From: a virus
Reading direction: 5' to 3' (one strand)
Length of the DNA stretch: 56,092 nucleotides
IMG/VR virus record: IMGVR_UViG_3300021959_000049
Location: 1-56,092 of that record
The position numbers and the translations under genes are program-made. Position 1 is the first letter of the stretch, and the number at the start of each line of letters is the position of its first letter. Below, piece by piece: positions 6,659 through 13,612 of this stretch. Below the pieces are notes generated by a model. That model worked only from the letters and a program-made list of their open reading frames with translations. It was not told the origin of the DNA and made no database searches.

Positions 6659-7042
6659 CTAGCAGCCTGCTCGGCGTTCTGCGTCACGCTCCAGTTCATA
6701 CTGGAGCCGATCGTCGAGAGCCTGCTCGAGCAGTTCGATGCTGCGGGTTCGGACGTTGTGGTCCGGGTAGCGAACTACCTTGTTTCCACGGCATTCTGGG
6801 CAGGGCTTGTCGAACGCACCTTCCATGACTGAGTTGTGAAGATCGGGATCTTCGTCAAAGTCTTGAGGGTACAGAACGATGCCGTCCCAGGTGATTCCGC
6901 TGCCTTCGCAGTCGCGGCAGACATCCGTGAGAAGGTGGATCTCCTCGAGGTGGAAGTCAGACTCGGGATCTGTTCGCAGCAACTGGATGGAGTCGAAGAC
7001 CGGCCAGGCGATGGGAATCATCAGGTTGTTGAAGTGGGTCAT
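6659..7042 (-). CDS. DnaJ-type zinc-finger protein, 127 aa
   Basis: Two CxxCxG-like knuckles (C42-C45 in CRDCEGSG and C81-C84 in CPECRG) form one zinc site like half of the DnaJ central domain. There is no J-domain. The C-terminal 30 residues are a charged helix. The ATG at 7042 follows AAAGGCAAAC. Such short DnaJ-finger proteins are common in actinophages; their role is unknown. Confidence 0.75.
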   Translation of the reverse strand: MTHFNNLMIPIAWPVFDSIQLLRTDPESDFHLEEIHLLTDVCRDCEGSGITWDGIVLYPQDFDEDPDLHNSVMEGAFDKPCPECRGNKVVRYPDHNVRTRSIELLEQALDDRLQYELERDAERRAGC

Positions 7043-7058
7043 GTTTGCCTTTCTTGGC

Positions 7059-7535
7059 TCAGTACGAGCCGTCGAGAACGTGGTCCGGGAGGTTGGCGAA
7101 CTGGTCTTCGCCGCTGAGTGCGTCGTGTTCGGCGACCCAGGCGTCGTACCGACGATAGATCCAGTCGGCATCGTCGGCGTCTTCGGCCCAGCGGGTCGCT
7201 TCGGCGAGGTACGACATGGCTGCACGAAGGTCGCGAGGAGCAACATTGTCACAGATCCGGGTCGTCTCGTTCAGGACCTTGTTGAAACCATCGCTGGTGT
7301 TTTCGGTCCATCGGGGCTGACCCTCGTCGGTGCGAATGTCATGAAGCTTCGTCAGAAGCATCATGTCCTTGACCTTGGCGTTCATGTCGCGAACCCAGGC
7401 ACGCTTGGCCCAGACGAACGCGTCGTTCGGGCTGACTTCTTGCGTGCCCATCTCGCAGTCGTGGCACATGTAGTCGATCCCGCATCCACCGACGTAGACG
7501 CCATGGATGCAGTTCGGGAACGGATGTTGATTCAT
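7059..7535 (-). CDS. Hypothetical protein with N-terminal Cys cluster, 158 aa
   Basis: Cysteines at 9, 18, 24 and 27 could bind zinc. The rest is mostly helical and acidic, including an Asp/Ala-rich stretch near residue 120. The start at 7535 lies behind AGGAAAGGCAAC. A hairpin at 7585-7615 isolates it from the upstream gene. Confidence 0.7.
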   Translation of the reverse strand: MNQHPFPNCIHGVYVGGCGIDYMCHDCEMGTQEVSPNDAFVWAKRAWVRDMNAKVKDMMLLTKLHDIRTDEGQPRWTENTSDGFNKVLNETTRICDNVAPRDLRAAMSYLAEATRWAEDADDADWIYRRYDAWVAEHDALSGEDQFANLPDHVLDGSY

Positions 7536-7584
7536 TGGAAGTTGCCTTTCCTAGTGGTAGACCCGGAGGTGGATCTACTCCAAA

Positions 7585-7615
7585 GGATCCAGGGCAAGGA
7601 GGAAACCCTGGATCC
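7585..7615 (-). terminator. Hairpin terminator behind the gene 7664-7969
   Basis: A 10-bp perfect stem GGATCCAGGG / CCCTGGATCC with an 11-base loop, followed on the minus strand by TTTGG. Outer bases (TGGATCT and AGATCCA) can extend it. Confidence 0.65.
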
Positions 7616-7663
7616 AATGGGCTAGATCCAACTAGCAGGATGGTTCAGTTGTGCATGTTCACC

Positions 7664-7969
7664 TCACTTGATCAACACGACGGGGAAGTACGTGGGGACG
7701 TCCCGGTCGATCGTGCGGAACCACGGCTCGGCGTAGTTCTCGCGAGGAACTCGGACAACGCCAGCAAGGGAGCTGATGGAGTTCGGTGGGTCGATCTCGC
7801 GGATTTCTTGGGCAGTCGGACGGTCGATCTCAACAACGAGATCGTCGTCGCTGTTTTCAAGCCACGCGAAATCATCGAGGCGATCGTTGTTCATAACGAC
7901 TGCTGCAATGTGAAGCAAGTGCAGCTTCTCGCTAGGGAAGCAGCCATGCGTATTGATGTTGATCTTCAT
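7664..7969 (-). CDS. Hypothetical protein, 101 aa
   Basis: Starts at ATG 7969 (MKININTHGCFPSEKLHLLH) behind AAAGGCAAT. An alpha/beta protein with acidic stretches (ENSDDDLVVEID) and a hydrophobic C-terminus. No family is recognised. It lies in the 8.37-7.66 kb cassette driven by promoter P3. Confidence 0.7.
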   Translation of the reverse strand: MKININTHGCFPSEKLHLLHIAAVVMNNDRLDDFAWLENSDDDLVVEIDRPTAQEIREIDPPNSISSLAGVVRVPRENYAEPWFRTIDRDVPTYFPVVLIK

Positions 7970-8044
7970 TATTGCCTTTCTAGTACCTGCGGTACTCGAA
8001 AGCGCACCGCCCCCTGAGGAACAGGCGATGCGCAATCGGCTACA

Positions 8045-8239
8045 TCAGGTAGCTGGGGGAACCGTCACCGCAGATTCGTAGCTTTCGTCTGCGTCTTGCT
8101 GGATCAGCCAGTCGCAGCCTGCCTGGTGATCCATCTCGTGGGTCCGCGATCCCGGCATGTATTTCCAGGTCGCACCACAAGCGAAGCACGGAGCGTAGAA
8201 GCTGAGGTGGTGGGGTGGTTCAAAGTGTTCGTCGAACAC
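8045..8239 (-). CDS. Small zinc-finger-like protein, 64 aa
   Basis: C18-C21 and H38-C42 (CFACG ... DHQAGC) give a possible C2HC zinc site. The GTG at 8239 is chosen because AAAGGCAACC stands at the right distance; the longer frame has no site. The function is unknown. Confidence 0.65.
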   Translation of the reverse strand: MFDEHFEPPHHLSFYAPCFACGATWKYMPGSRTHEMDHQAGCDWLIQQDADESYESAVTVPPAT

Positions 8240-8256
8240 GGTGGTTGCCTTTCTTG

Positions 8257-8370
8257 TTAGGCGCAACTGCCGTTCGGGCAGTCAGGCCAGATGGAGAATA
8301 CTACGAACAAGGCTGCAAATATCACGATCGTGTAGATCCAGCCTCGAAGTTTGGGGTTGTCGTAGAACAA
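8257..8370 (-). CDS. Small membrane protein, 37 aa, TTG start
   Basis: A TTG at 8370 lies seven bases behind AAGGAG. Residues 11-28 form a transmembrane helix (WIYTIVIFAALFVVFSIW), followed by a short CPNGSC end that might form a disulfide outside the membrane. It is the first gene after promoter P3. Confidence 0.55.
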   Translation of the reverse strand: MFYDNPKLRGWIYTIVIFAALFVVFSIWPDCPNGSCA

Positions 8371-8548
8371 GGTTCTCTCCTTAGTTGCCTTGGGTGCTGG
8401 AAGCACCCGGAACCAGACTGCCAGCACGGCAGCATGGAACCGGCTGTTGCCAGCAGGCAATGTCAGAACCAACTTCGTCTATTCAGTTTTCAAGTATCAA
8501 AGCCGCTGCGTTCGGGTGGTTCCAGCGGGGCTATGTGCGCCACTGAGA

Positions 8549-8577
8549 GTATACCGCACTGGGGCACGTTGCGCCAG
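8549..8577 (-). promoter_or_regulatory. Promoter P3
   Basis: On the minus strand: TGGCGC, 17 bp, TATACT. The sequence GCACGTTGCGC over the -35 matches P1. CACTGAGAG, just past the -10, recurs at P4. Confidence 0.65.
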
Positions 8578-8727
8578 TCACTTGAAGGGCGGGATGCTTC
8601 TGTAAAATTTCACGGGTTCGGGAGTTCCCCTGGGGCACAATGGGGCTTCGGCCTATAGGGAGGGGTTCCATAATTCATGAGAGGAGGAGGTCCAGGGTTC
8701 CACCGAGATATCCGGGGGATCCCCCTC

Positions 8728-8823
8728 TGTTCTTGAGTTCTGGTGTTCGTTAGTTCTTGACTTCTGCCCTTCGGGAGTTCTGGTGTTCGTGAGTTCTGTC
8801 ATTCGTCGGTTCTGGCGTTCGTG
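8728..8823. repeat. Octamer array 1: twelve consecutive 8-bp units with TTC core
   Basis: Read from 8728 in steps of eight, every unit has TTC at positions 3-5 (for example AGTTCTGG, TGTTCGTG, AGTTCTGT, CATTCGTC, GGTTCTGG, CGTTCGTG). Units mostly alternate between TTCT and TTCG, giving a weaker 16-bp period. Phase breaks after 8823 and resumes with three units at 8876-8899. It looks like a multi-site protein-binding array; the purpose is unknown. Confidence 0.8.
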
Positions 8824-8924
8824 TTCTTGCCCAGGGAAGCGAACCAACGAACCCTTGAAGGGAATCCGGTGATTGTGTTCGTCCGTTCATCGGTTCCATT
8901 TCTGCCTGACCGAACCACGGGCAG

Positions 8925-8956
8925 ACGAAAGCCCCACCAGCCGAAGCCAGTGGGGC
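8925..8956 (-). terminator. Hairpin terminator behind the gene 8986-9564
   Basis: A 7-bp stem GCCCCAC (8931-8937) with GTGGGGC (8950-8956), then TTTCGT on the minus strand. Confidence 0.6.
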
Positions 8957-8985
8957 TGTTCGCCCGGATCAGTTGTGGGTTGGAA

Positions 8986-9564
8986 CTAGCTCTTCAGCTC
9001 GGTGTAGAGCTTGACGAGGTTCGCCTTGCCCTTCGGCATGGCGCCTTCGTGGCCCATGGAGCGGATCGCCGCACGGAGAAGCGGCATGGACATGTTGGAC
9101 GGATCGGCCACCTGCGCGACCGCCGAATCCAACTTCGTGCCGGGGACCACTTCCACTCCGGTGCCCTGCCGTTCGGCTGCGTACAGCTCGGCGCCCTGTT
9201 CGTCGCCCCAGAACCGGCCGCCCTTTCCGGTTCGCGTGCCGACCGACTGGACGTTCGTGTAGCGCTCGAACAGCTTCCGGCAGTACGACTCGTTCAGGCA
9301 CAGGGTCGTGGCGATCTCGCCCCAGGACTGCTTCAAGTCGCGGAGTTCGGTGACCGCGACCGACTGGGTCGCTTCGGGCATTCCGCGCATGTCGTTGCAC
9401 TCGCCGTTCAGGGCCTTGATGGCCCACGTGACGAACTGCCATGCCGGGCTGTAGCTGACGCCTTCGGCCTTGTGGGCTTCGGCGAGTGGGGTTCCGTCCA
9501 GGACGGCTTCGAGGATGCTGTTCAGCGTTCCCTCGTCATATTTGGTGTTCAGGTAGAATTCCAC
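8986..9564 (-). CDS. Double helix-turn-helix protein, SWG family, 192 aa
   Basis: Paralogue of 10151-10732: by eye roughly half the residues match along the full length, including an identical SYSPAWQFVTW near residue 37 and TRTGKGGRFWGD near 114. Two helix-turn-helix-like units are visible (near 30-48 and SWGEIATTLCLNESYCRKLFE near 81-101). The last 25 residues are basic. The GTG at 9564 is taken as start because AAAGGCAACGAA precedes it and the paralogue begins at the same point with ATG (MEFYL). It stands alone between promoter P4 and its own terminator, flanked by octamer arrays on both sides. DNA binding is inferred. Confidence 0.85.
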   Translation of the reverse strand: MEFYLNTKYDEGTLNSILEAVLDGTPLAEAHKAEGVSYSPAWQFVTWAIKALNGECNDMRGMPEATQSVAVTELRDLKQSWGEIATTLCLNESYCRKLFERYTNVQSVGTRTGKGGRFWGDEQGAELYAAERQGTGVEVVPGTKLDSAVAQVADPSNMSMPLLRAAIRSMGHEGAMPKGKANLVKLYTELKS

Positions 9565-9614
9565 TTCGTTGCCTTTCGTGTAGTGGATCAGGGGCGCACT
9601 GCGCGCCCACTGAG

Positions 9615-9643
9615 AGCCTACCAGATAGGGCACTCCGCGGCAA
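9615..9643 (-). promoter_or_regulatory. Promoter P4
   Basis: On the minus strand: TTGCCG, 17 bp, TAGGCT, followed by the same CTCAGTG as after the P3 -10. Weaker -10 than P1-P3. Confidence 0.55.
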
Positions 9644-9677
9644 CTCACCGCGTTCGCCTGTTCCGGTAGGACAGCTT

Positions 9678-9867
9678 GGTTCTGCCCTTCGGGCAGTTAT
9701 GGGTTCGGGGGTTCTGTCGTTCGGTTCTGACAAAGTCGGACCCCGAAGGGCCTCCTTTCATTGGTTCCATTTCAGGGCAAGTTCTGACGGGTTGGTTCTG
9801 TCAAAACGAGCCCCGAAGGGACGTCTCCCTTCTAGGGTTCTGCCTTTCGGGGGTTCTGCCCTTCGGG
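9678..9867. repeat. Octamer array 2 (two clusters)
   Basis: Cluster one, 9678-9725, has six 8-bp steps, five with TTC at positions 3-5 (GGTTCTGC, CCTTCGGG, GGTTCGGG, GGTTCTGT, CGTTCGGT). Cluster two, 9836-9867, is four clean units alternating GGTTCTGC and C(C/T)TTCGGG. The segment TGCCCTTCGGGCA (9683-9695) can also fold as a small hairpin. Same design as array 1. Confidence 0.75.
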
Positions 9868-9898
9868 GGTGTTGGTTCTGTCATGTTCGAACCGGGGC

Positions 9899-9935
9899 AA
9901 AGAAAGACCCCGGTCGCCACTCGGACGCCGGGGTC
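9899..9935 (-). terminator. Rho-independent terminator behind the gene 9940-10053
   Basis: An 8-bp perfect stem GACCCCGG / CCGGGGTC (9906-9935) followed on the minus strand by TTTCTTTGC, the clearest intrinsic terminator of the left arm. Confidence 0.75.
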
Positions 9936-9939
9936 AGTC

Positions 9940-10053
9940 TCACTCGATGATTCCCTTCTCCTTGAGCTTCTTGCGGAGGACGCTGCTCACAAGGCTCGCC
10001 GTCAGGTAGCCGGCGACTTGGGAGGCCATCAGTTTCAGGTGGAGCTTCTTCAT
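9940..10053 (-). CDS. Small basic protein, 37 aa
   Basis: ATG behind AAAGGCAACTTC. The sequence is an amphipathic helix with a basic end (VSSVLRKKLKEKG). It sits between the hairpin at 10083-10115 and its own terminator, so it is a deliberate unit. The function is unknown. Confidence 0.65.
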   Translation of the reverse strand: MKKLHLKLMASQVAGYLTASLVSSVLRKKLKEKGIIE

Positions 10054-10082
10054 GAAGTTGCCTTTCGTAGATGGTAGGGGTA

Positions 10083-10115
10083 GGGACCCCGGCGATGTTG
10101 AGTCGCCGGGGTCCC
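10083..10115 (-). terminator. Strong 13-bp hairpin between two genes
   Basis: A perfect 13-bp stem GGGACCCCGGCGA / TCGCCGGGGTCCC with a 7-base loop, directly behind the SWG-family gene. There is no T run, so it may act as a partial terminator or RNA-stabilising end. Confidence 0.65.
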
Positions 10116-10150
10116 TGGGGGTGAGGCTCCGGTAGCGGTGCTTCCTGGGC

Positions 10151-10732
10151 TCAGTCGGTCAGGCTCGCGTAGAGCTTGATCAGCTCGTCCTTCTTACGGG
10201 GGAGCTTGACGTCGCCGTCGGAGAGGGCTCGGATGCTCGCCTTCAGGAGCGGGATGCTCATGTTGGCGGGATCCATGATGGCGCTCTTCGCGGAGGTGAG
10301 GTTGGTTCCGGGCGTCACGCTGACTCCCGTCCCCTGTCGCTCGTTCGCGTAGAGTTCCTGACCCTCGTCGTCTCCCCAGAAGCGACCACCCTTGCCAGTC
10401 CGGGTTCCGGTGGCTTGGATGTTCGTTGCCTGCTCGTAGGCCCGCCGGACGGCGGACTCGGAGATGCAGATCGTGGTCGCGATGTCGCCCCACGATTGCC
10501 CGTCCTTGCGGAGTCGGGCGACCGTGGAGTTGATCACGTCCTGCGGGAGGCCGCGGTGATCGTCGACGTTGCCGTCGGCGACCTTCGCGCTCCAGGTGAC
10601 GAACTGCCAGGCTGGGGAGTAGCTGATCCCGATCTCCTTGCGGGCCACCTCGAGGGTGACGCCGGAGAGGACCAGCTCGTTGACCGCCTCGAGCTCGCTG
10701 AGCTCGTAGCGGGTGGACAGGTAGAATTCCAT
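10151..10732 (-). CDS. Double helix-turn-helix protein, SWG family, 193 aa
   Basis: Close paralogue of 8986-9564 with the same start (MEFYLSTRYE), the same SYSPAWQFVTW, SWGDIATTICISESAVRRAYE and TRTGKGGRFWGD blocks, and a basic C-terminus. It is preceded by AGGATAG and a long leader from promoter P5 containing an 8-bp hairpin (10806-10826). Base composition here and in the leader appears richer in G+C than the replication genes, which could mark more recent arrival. Role in DNA binding is inferred. Confidence 0.85.
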   Translation of the reverse strand: MEFYLSTRYELSELEAVNELVLSGVTLEVARKEIGISYSPAWQFVTWSAKVADGNVDDHRGLPQDVINSTVARLRKDGQSWGDIATTICISESAVRRAYEQATNIQATGTRTGKGGRFWGDDEGQELYANERQGTGVSVTPGTNLTSAKSAIMDPANMSIPLLKASIRALSDGDVKLPRKKDELIKLYASLTD

Positions 10733-11098
10733 GATTCTATCCTCAGGTTGCTCCGGTGACCAGGAAGTCTGGTCAGCGGCCGAATGCGATGCACTCGGTG
10801 CCAGTGACCCGCAACTTGTGCGGGTCGCTCGCAGCGGGCGCATCGCGCCACCGGAGCCTCGTGTCTCTGCTGTTGTCAAGTAACCGCGCCCCCTCGGGGG
10901 TACCCCGAGTCTACCCCCTAGGGCACCGAAGGGCAACCTCCGTAACGACATCGACACACAACCGCAACATTTGACATGGGCCGACGTGCCGTCTGCCTGA
11001 TCAAGCCGAGATCTCGCCCAACTTCGCCCCCTTCTCTGCCACCGACCGCACAGGATCTCCAAGTAGCAAACAGGAACTCAGTTTGACTGCATTAGGAA
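10733..11098. other. 366-bp gene-free leader and promoter region
   Basis: Holds promoter P5, a 200-base leader with a stable hairpin GACCCGCA / TGCGGGTC (10806-10826), a 7-bp inverted repeat TGACCAG / CTGGTCA (10757-10775), and unassigned sequence up to the end of the RuvC-like gene. No gene is supported. Confidence 0.6.
10908..10936 (-). promoter_or_regulatory. Promoter P5
   Basis: On the minus strand: TTGCCC, 17 bp, TAGACT. Same layout as P4. It would give a leader of about 170-180 bases before the ATG at 10732. Confidence 0.5.
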
Positions 11099-11575
11099 CT
11101 AGAGCTTCTTTTCACCGAGTACCATTACACGCAAAGCGTCACGCACATGGCGCTGATCGTTACCTGCAATCCACAGGCCACGATCCTTCAATCGCTGATC
11201 GGTAACGCTACTCTTGGCGGTTCCAGCAGTGAACCTGCACCAGTGTGCTCGGTCCTCATACTCGCGGGTGTAGTACGCAACCATCTGTGCGTGGATCCAC
11301 TGTGCACTCGTTGTGGCGGAAGTCGCGCTCACGCTGCCCGCATACTGCCGGAACAGTTCTACGCTGAACAACAAGTTCATGTTGATACTGATCCTGTCGT
11401 CAATCCATTCCTGGATGTAGTCCAAACTACGGACGCAAGTTCTAGCTTGGCCTGTGGTGGAGAAGTCCTTGGGGAACAACACCGTTGCGGTGTGTACGTT
11501 CTCATCACCCTGCACCCTGAGTGCCAGTCCGGTACTGACGCCTGCGTCAACACCAATCACAGCCCACTTACTCAT
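11099..11575 (-). CDS. RuvC-like Holliday junction resolvase, 158 aa
   Basis: RNase H-fold signs of RuvC-type resolvases: AVIGVDAGVSTGLAL at residues 5-19 with the first Asp, an acidic residue in LLFSVELF near 72, and a C-terminal RHVRDALRV near 145 with the last Asp. The length fits the family (150-170 aa). Such phage enzymes cut branched DNA before packaging. The ATG lies 9 bases behind GAGGAG, with the dyad element at 11594-11610 just upstream, so the gene is the first transcribed leftward from the divergent region. Confidence 0.8.
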   Translation of the reverse strand: MSKWAVIGVDAGVSTGLALRVQGDENVHTATVLFPKDFSTTGQARTCVRSLDYIQEWIDDRISINMNLLFSVELFRQYAGSVSATSATTSAQWIHAQMVAYYTREYEDRAHWCRFTAGTAKSSVTDQRLKDRGLWIAGNDQRHVRDALRVMVLGEKKL

Positions 11576-11593
11576 AAGATCTCCTCTTCTATC

Positions 11594-11689
11594 TTACACT
11601 CAGTGTATACACAGAATCACTCTTGGGGAGAATTGCACTCCCTAACTCCACTACATTCACACAGTCTGTCGTGTATACGCTGAGTGTAG
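11594..11689. promoter_or_regulatory. Inverted pair of 17-bp dyad elements at the divergent region
   Basis: TTACACTCAGTGTATAC (11594-11610) and GTATACGCTGAGTGTAG (11673-11689) are inverted copies of one element. Its core TACACTCAGTGTA is a 13-bp dyad with one central base. Dyad centres are 81 bp apart. The left copy points at the RuvC-like gene, the right one at the late block. The element may combine an extended -10 (GTATAC) with an operator. No gene lies in 11576-11825. Confidence 0.7.
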
Positions 11690-11790
11690 TTTACCAACTC
11701 CCGCGCGCTTACGCGGAAAATAAGACATTCTGCCTGAGCATTGGGGCGGGGGTGTGAAGGGACCGGGGGTTGTGGTACACAGTCTCCCGG

Positions 11791-11807
11791 GTATACGCTG
11801 AGTGTAA
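11791..11807 (+). promoter_or_regulatory. Third dyad element, in front of the late block
   Basis: GTATACGCTGAGTGTAA followed by CTTAG, as in the copy at 53304. It lies 19 bases before the first late gene; TTGTGG stands 16 bp upstream of TATACG as a possible -35. Confidence 0.65.
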
Positions 11808-11825
11808 CTTAGTTAGGAGAAAGTT

Positions 11826-12044
11826 ATGACATTGATCACGTTTGTTCTTGGCCTGTTCTTGGGTGTCCTCATGAAGGAGATCATCAGGATCATGGAGACA
11901 GAGTTCAAGATGTGGCACATGTATCACGAGGAGCGCCAGGAGGCGACCCAGAACAAGAAGCTCATGGACATCTGGGGTAACGCTTACAACGTGCCCGTCG
12001 AGGAAGAGCCCAGCAACATCTTCTGGGATGACGAAGATGCCTAA
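11826..12044 (+). CDS. Small membrane-anchored protein, 72 aa
   Basis: Residues 1-20 are a membrane helix (MTLITFVLGLFLGVLMKEI), followed by a charged helical region and an acidic end (EEEPSNIFWDDEDA). Good site TTAGGAGA before the ATG. First gene of the rightward block; function unknown. Confidence 0.75.
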   Translation: MTLITFVLGLFLGVLMKEIIRIMETEFKMWHMYHEERQEATQNKKLMDIWGNAYNVPVEEEPSNIFWDDEDA

Positions 12045-13053
12045 TTGGAACTGCTCAGTAATTGAGATGTTGTTCCGTAGTGGCCGGGTTGACATACCGC
12101 ATTGGGACGACGGTTGGCCCGTCGCAACCATTAGCGGAACTCACACCACTAACAGTGGTTCTTCAACAAGCACCAGAACTGCGGCCAGCAGAATGTCCAG
12201 CCCTGTCATGTGGAAAGGAGAGCGACTGAAGGTTCACAGGGTGCTTTACTTCAACATCCTGGACGACCGCCACAAGTTCAACTACCAGCAATGGTGCCAA
12301 GAGCGTGACAACGCTAAACGCATCGTTGAGCGCTACCGAGGTGCAATCCACGATTACAACCTTCAGCAGAAATACTTCGGCAGCGTCAAGCGTTTACCCA
12401 GCAGCGCTTACGGGTGGCGTAGTCGCATAGGCCCGCTGACCGGTGAGCGTGCGCTCGGTTACGTAGACGACACCGCCCGTGGCCAAGAAGAACAGTGGGT
12501 TGGCAAGAAGATCTTTGTGGTGCCCAGGCCCATGCGGCTATGCGTCAGCCAACGGGAACTTGATCTGCTCACGCCAACATCTCAGGATATGATTGATCCT
12601 AAGTCGATGTCTGTGCGCATCGCCCCGGTGCAAGACCACTTCACAAGTATGTGGCAGCCCTTTGCCAATCCAGAGTGGTCAAACCAGAAATACAATCCAA
12701 GCAACAGCATGGCCGCTCGCTACCGAGTCAAGTCGATCCGGATGTTCAAGGGAGAGCCTGATGTGGACAACCTGACGCGCATCAACAGTAACTTCCGTGG
12801 CGGCAGGCTCAAGGTGCCCAAGGTGCGTTGGTCTAGTCAGGTGCCGATGGTTCACCCTGAGATTGTTGGGCCTGCCCGCCTGCCAATGATGCACATGTAT
12901 GCCCACGGCATGAGCGACCAAGAAGTCCTCAGCGAGATGCGATCTCAGCATGGTGAACGCACAGCCTCTGGAGATTGGGTATACATGAACTCACCAGTTA
13001 GCCCAGACTGGATTCAACATCGGTCTACGATCCGAAAGGAAATGTATGGGTAG
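12037..13053 (+). CDS. Hypothetical protein, about 338 aa
   Basis: Not recognised. The body from about residue 55 is basic with many Arg, Trp and Met residues (for example KIFVVPRPMRLCVSQREL and KVPKVRWSSQVPMVH), suggesting nucleic-acid contact. The first 50 residues are Ser/Thr-rich and less convincing, so the true start may be later. A second ATG at 12028 is equally possible. It lies upstream of the terminase genes. Confidence 0.65.
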   Translation: MPNWNCSVIEMLFRSGRVDIPHWDDGWPVATISGTHTTNSGSSTSTRTAASRMSSPVMWKGERLKVHRVLYFNILDDRHKFNYQQWCQERDNAKRIVERYRGAIHDYNLQQKYFGSVKRLPSSAYGWRSRIGPLTGERALGYVDDTARGQEEQWVGKKIFVVPRPMRLCVSQRELDLLTPTSQDMIDPKSMSVRIAPVQDHFTSMWQPFANPEWSNQKYNPSNSMAARYRVKSIRMFKGEPDVDNLTRINSNFRGGRLKVPKVRWSSQVPMVHPEIVGPARLPMMHMYAHGMSDQEVLSEMRSQHGERTASGDWVYMNSPVSPDWIQHRSTIRKEMYG

Positions 13054-13612
13054 TCCACTCAACTCTCCGCTTAGTTTCTTCTTGAACCATGTAGTAGATC
13101 CAGACCGTGCTTATGCGATCTTTGCAGAGGGCGTAGATACCTGCCTGCCCAAGAACCCAGATGTTCACACTCAGGGGTATCCTGCGTTCTACATGACAAT
13201 GCAGTGGACTGAACCCAACCCGGCCTGGCAGGGCTGGCAGATTCAGACGAGTTGCATCCGCAACGAGGATTGCCAGTTCTGTGTCAATCCTTACCACTCA
13301 CGCTTGAACAAGCTAGAGCGTGCGCCGAAGTCTAGGCAGGTCTACCGGGGTAGCTGGGAAGACTGGCTCGAATGGGAATACGAAGAAGAGTACCCCGACA
13401 GGCAGGCGCTGTTCGTTGCCTGTCTTGAGGGTGACATTCCAGCATTTGCAAACGTCTACACGCTAGCTCAGTACCGGAGGCAACATGCCGAAGCCGAGGG
13501 ACCGACGGGAATCCTCTACAAACCAAGAACAGCAAACCAAGCCTTTAGGCGTTGGGAAGGCAAGCAAGTCTCCCAAACCTACGGCACGGGAAGTGGTGAA
13601 ACTGAGCGATGA
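13046..13612 (+). CDS. Possible HNH-like protein, 188 aa
   Basis: The stretch SCIRNEDCQFCVNPYHSRL near residue 75 resembles the C..C.NP.H part of HNH endonucleases that often sit next to terminase genes. I do not see a clear first His of the HNH triad, so activity is uncertain. ATG behind AAAGGAAA, overlapping the preceding stop. Its last 128 bases overlap the small-terminase frame. Confidence 0.6.
   Translation: MGSPLNSPLSFFLNHVVDPDRAYAIFAEGVDTCLPKNPDVHTQGYPAFYMTMQWTEPNPAWQGWQIQTSCIRNEDCQFCVNPYHSRLNKLERAPKSRQVYRGSWEDWLEWEYEEEYPDRQALFVACLEGDIPAFANVYTLAQYRRQHAEAEGPTGILYKPRTANQAFRRWEGKQVSQTYGTGSGETER

Larger units (their letters stand above)
8371..8985. other. 615-bp gene-free region with promoter, octamer repeats and terminator
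   Basis: No credible gene. In order it contains promoter P3 (8549-8577), a 12-bp palindrome GGGGGATCCCCC (8714-8725), the 8-bp TTC array (8728-8823, with more units at 8876-8899 and two inverted GAAC units at 8841 and 8849), and a terminator hairpin (8931-8956). Minus-strand frames over it are repetitive translations of the array. Confidence 0.7.
9565..9939. other. 375-bp gene-free region with promoter P4 and octamer units
   Basis: Contains promoter P4 (9615-9643), clustered TTC octamers (9651-9666, 9678-9725, 9836-9867), several CCCTTCGGG or CCCCGAAGGG elements in both orientations, and the terminator of the next gene. No gene is supported on either strand. Confidence 0.7.

Noticed and set aside
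8653-8847. 64-codon minus-strand frame with repetitive Thr-Asn-Arg-Thr text
   Set aside because: It is a translation of the 8-bp array; no ribosome site and no protein-like composition.
8728-8899. Possible CRISPR array
   Set aside because: Units are 8 bp and contiguous; no 24-37 bp repeats with unique spacers, and the Cas4-like nuclease has no Cas partners.
11594-11689. Inverted 17-bp pair as ends of a miniature transposon
   Set aside because: The interior is not shared with the pair at 53226-53320, there are no target duplications, and spacing is fixed by helical turns rather than an element body.
11709-12131. 140-codon minus-strand frame in the divergent region
   Set aside because: Covers the dyad element and the well-supported plus-strand gene 11826-12044; no ribosome site.
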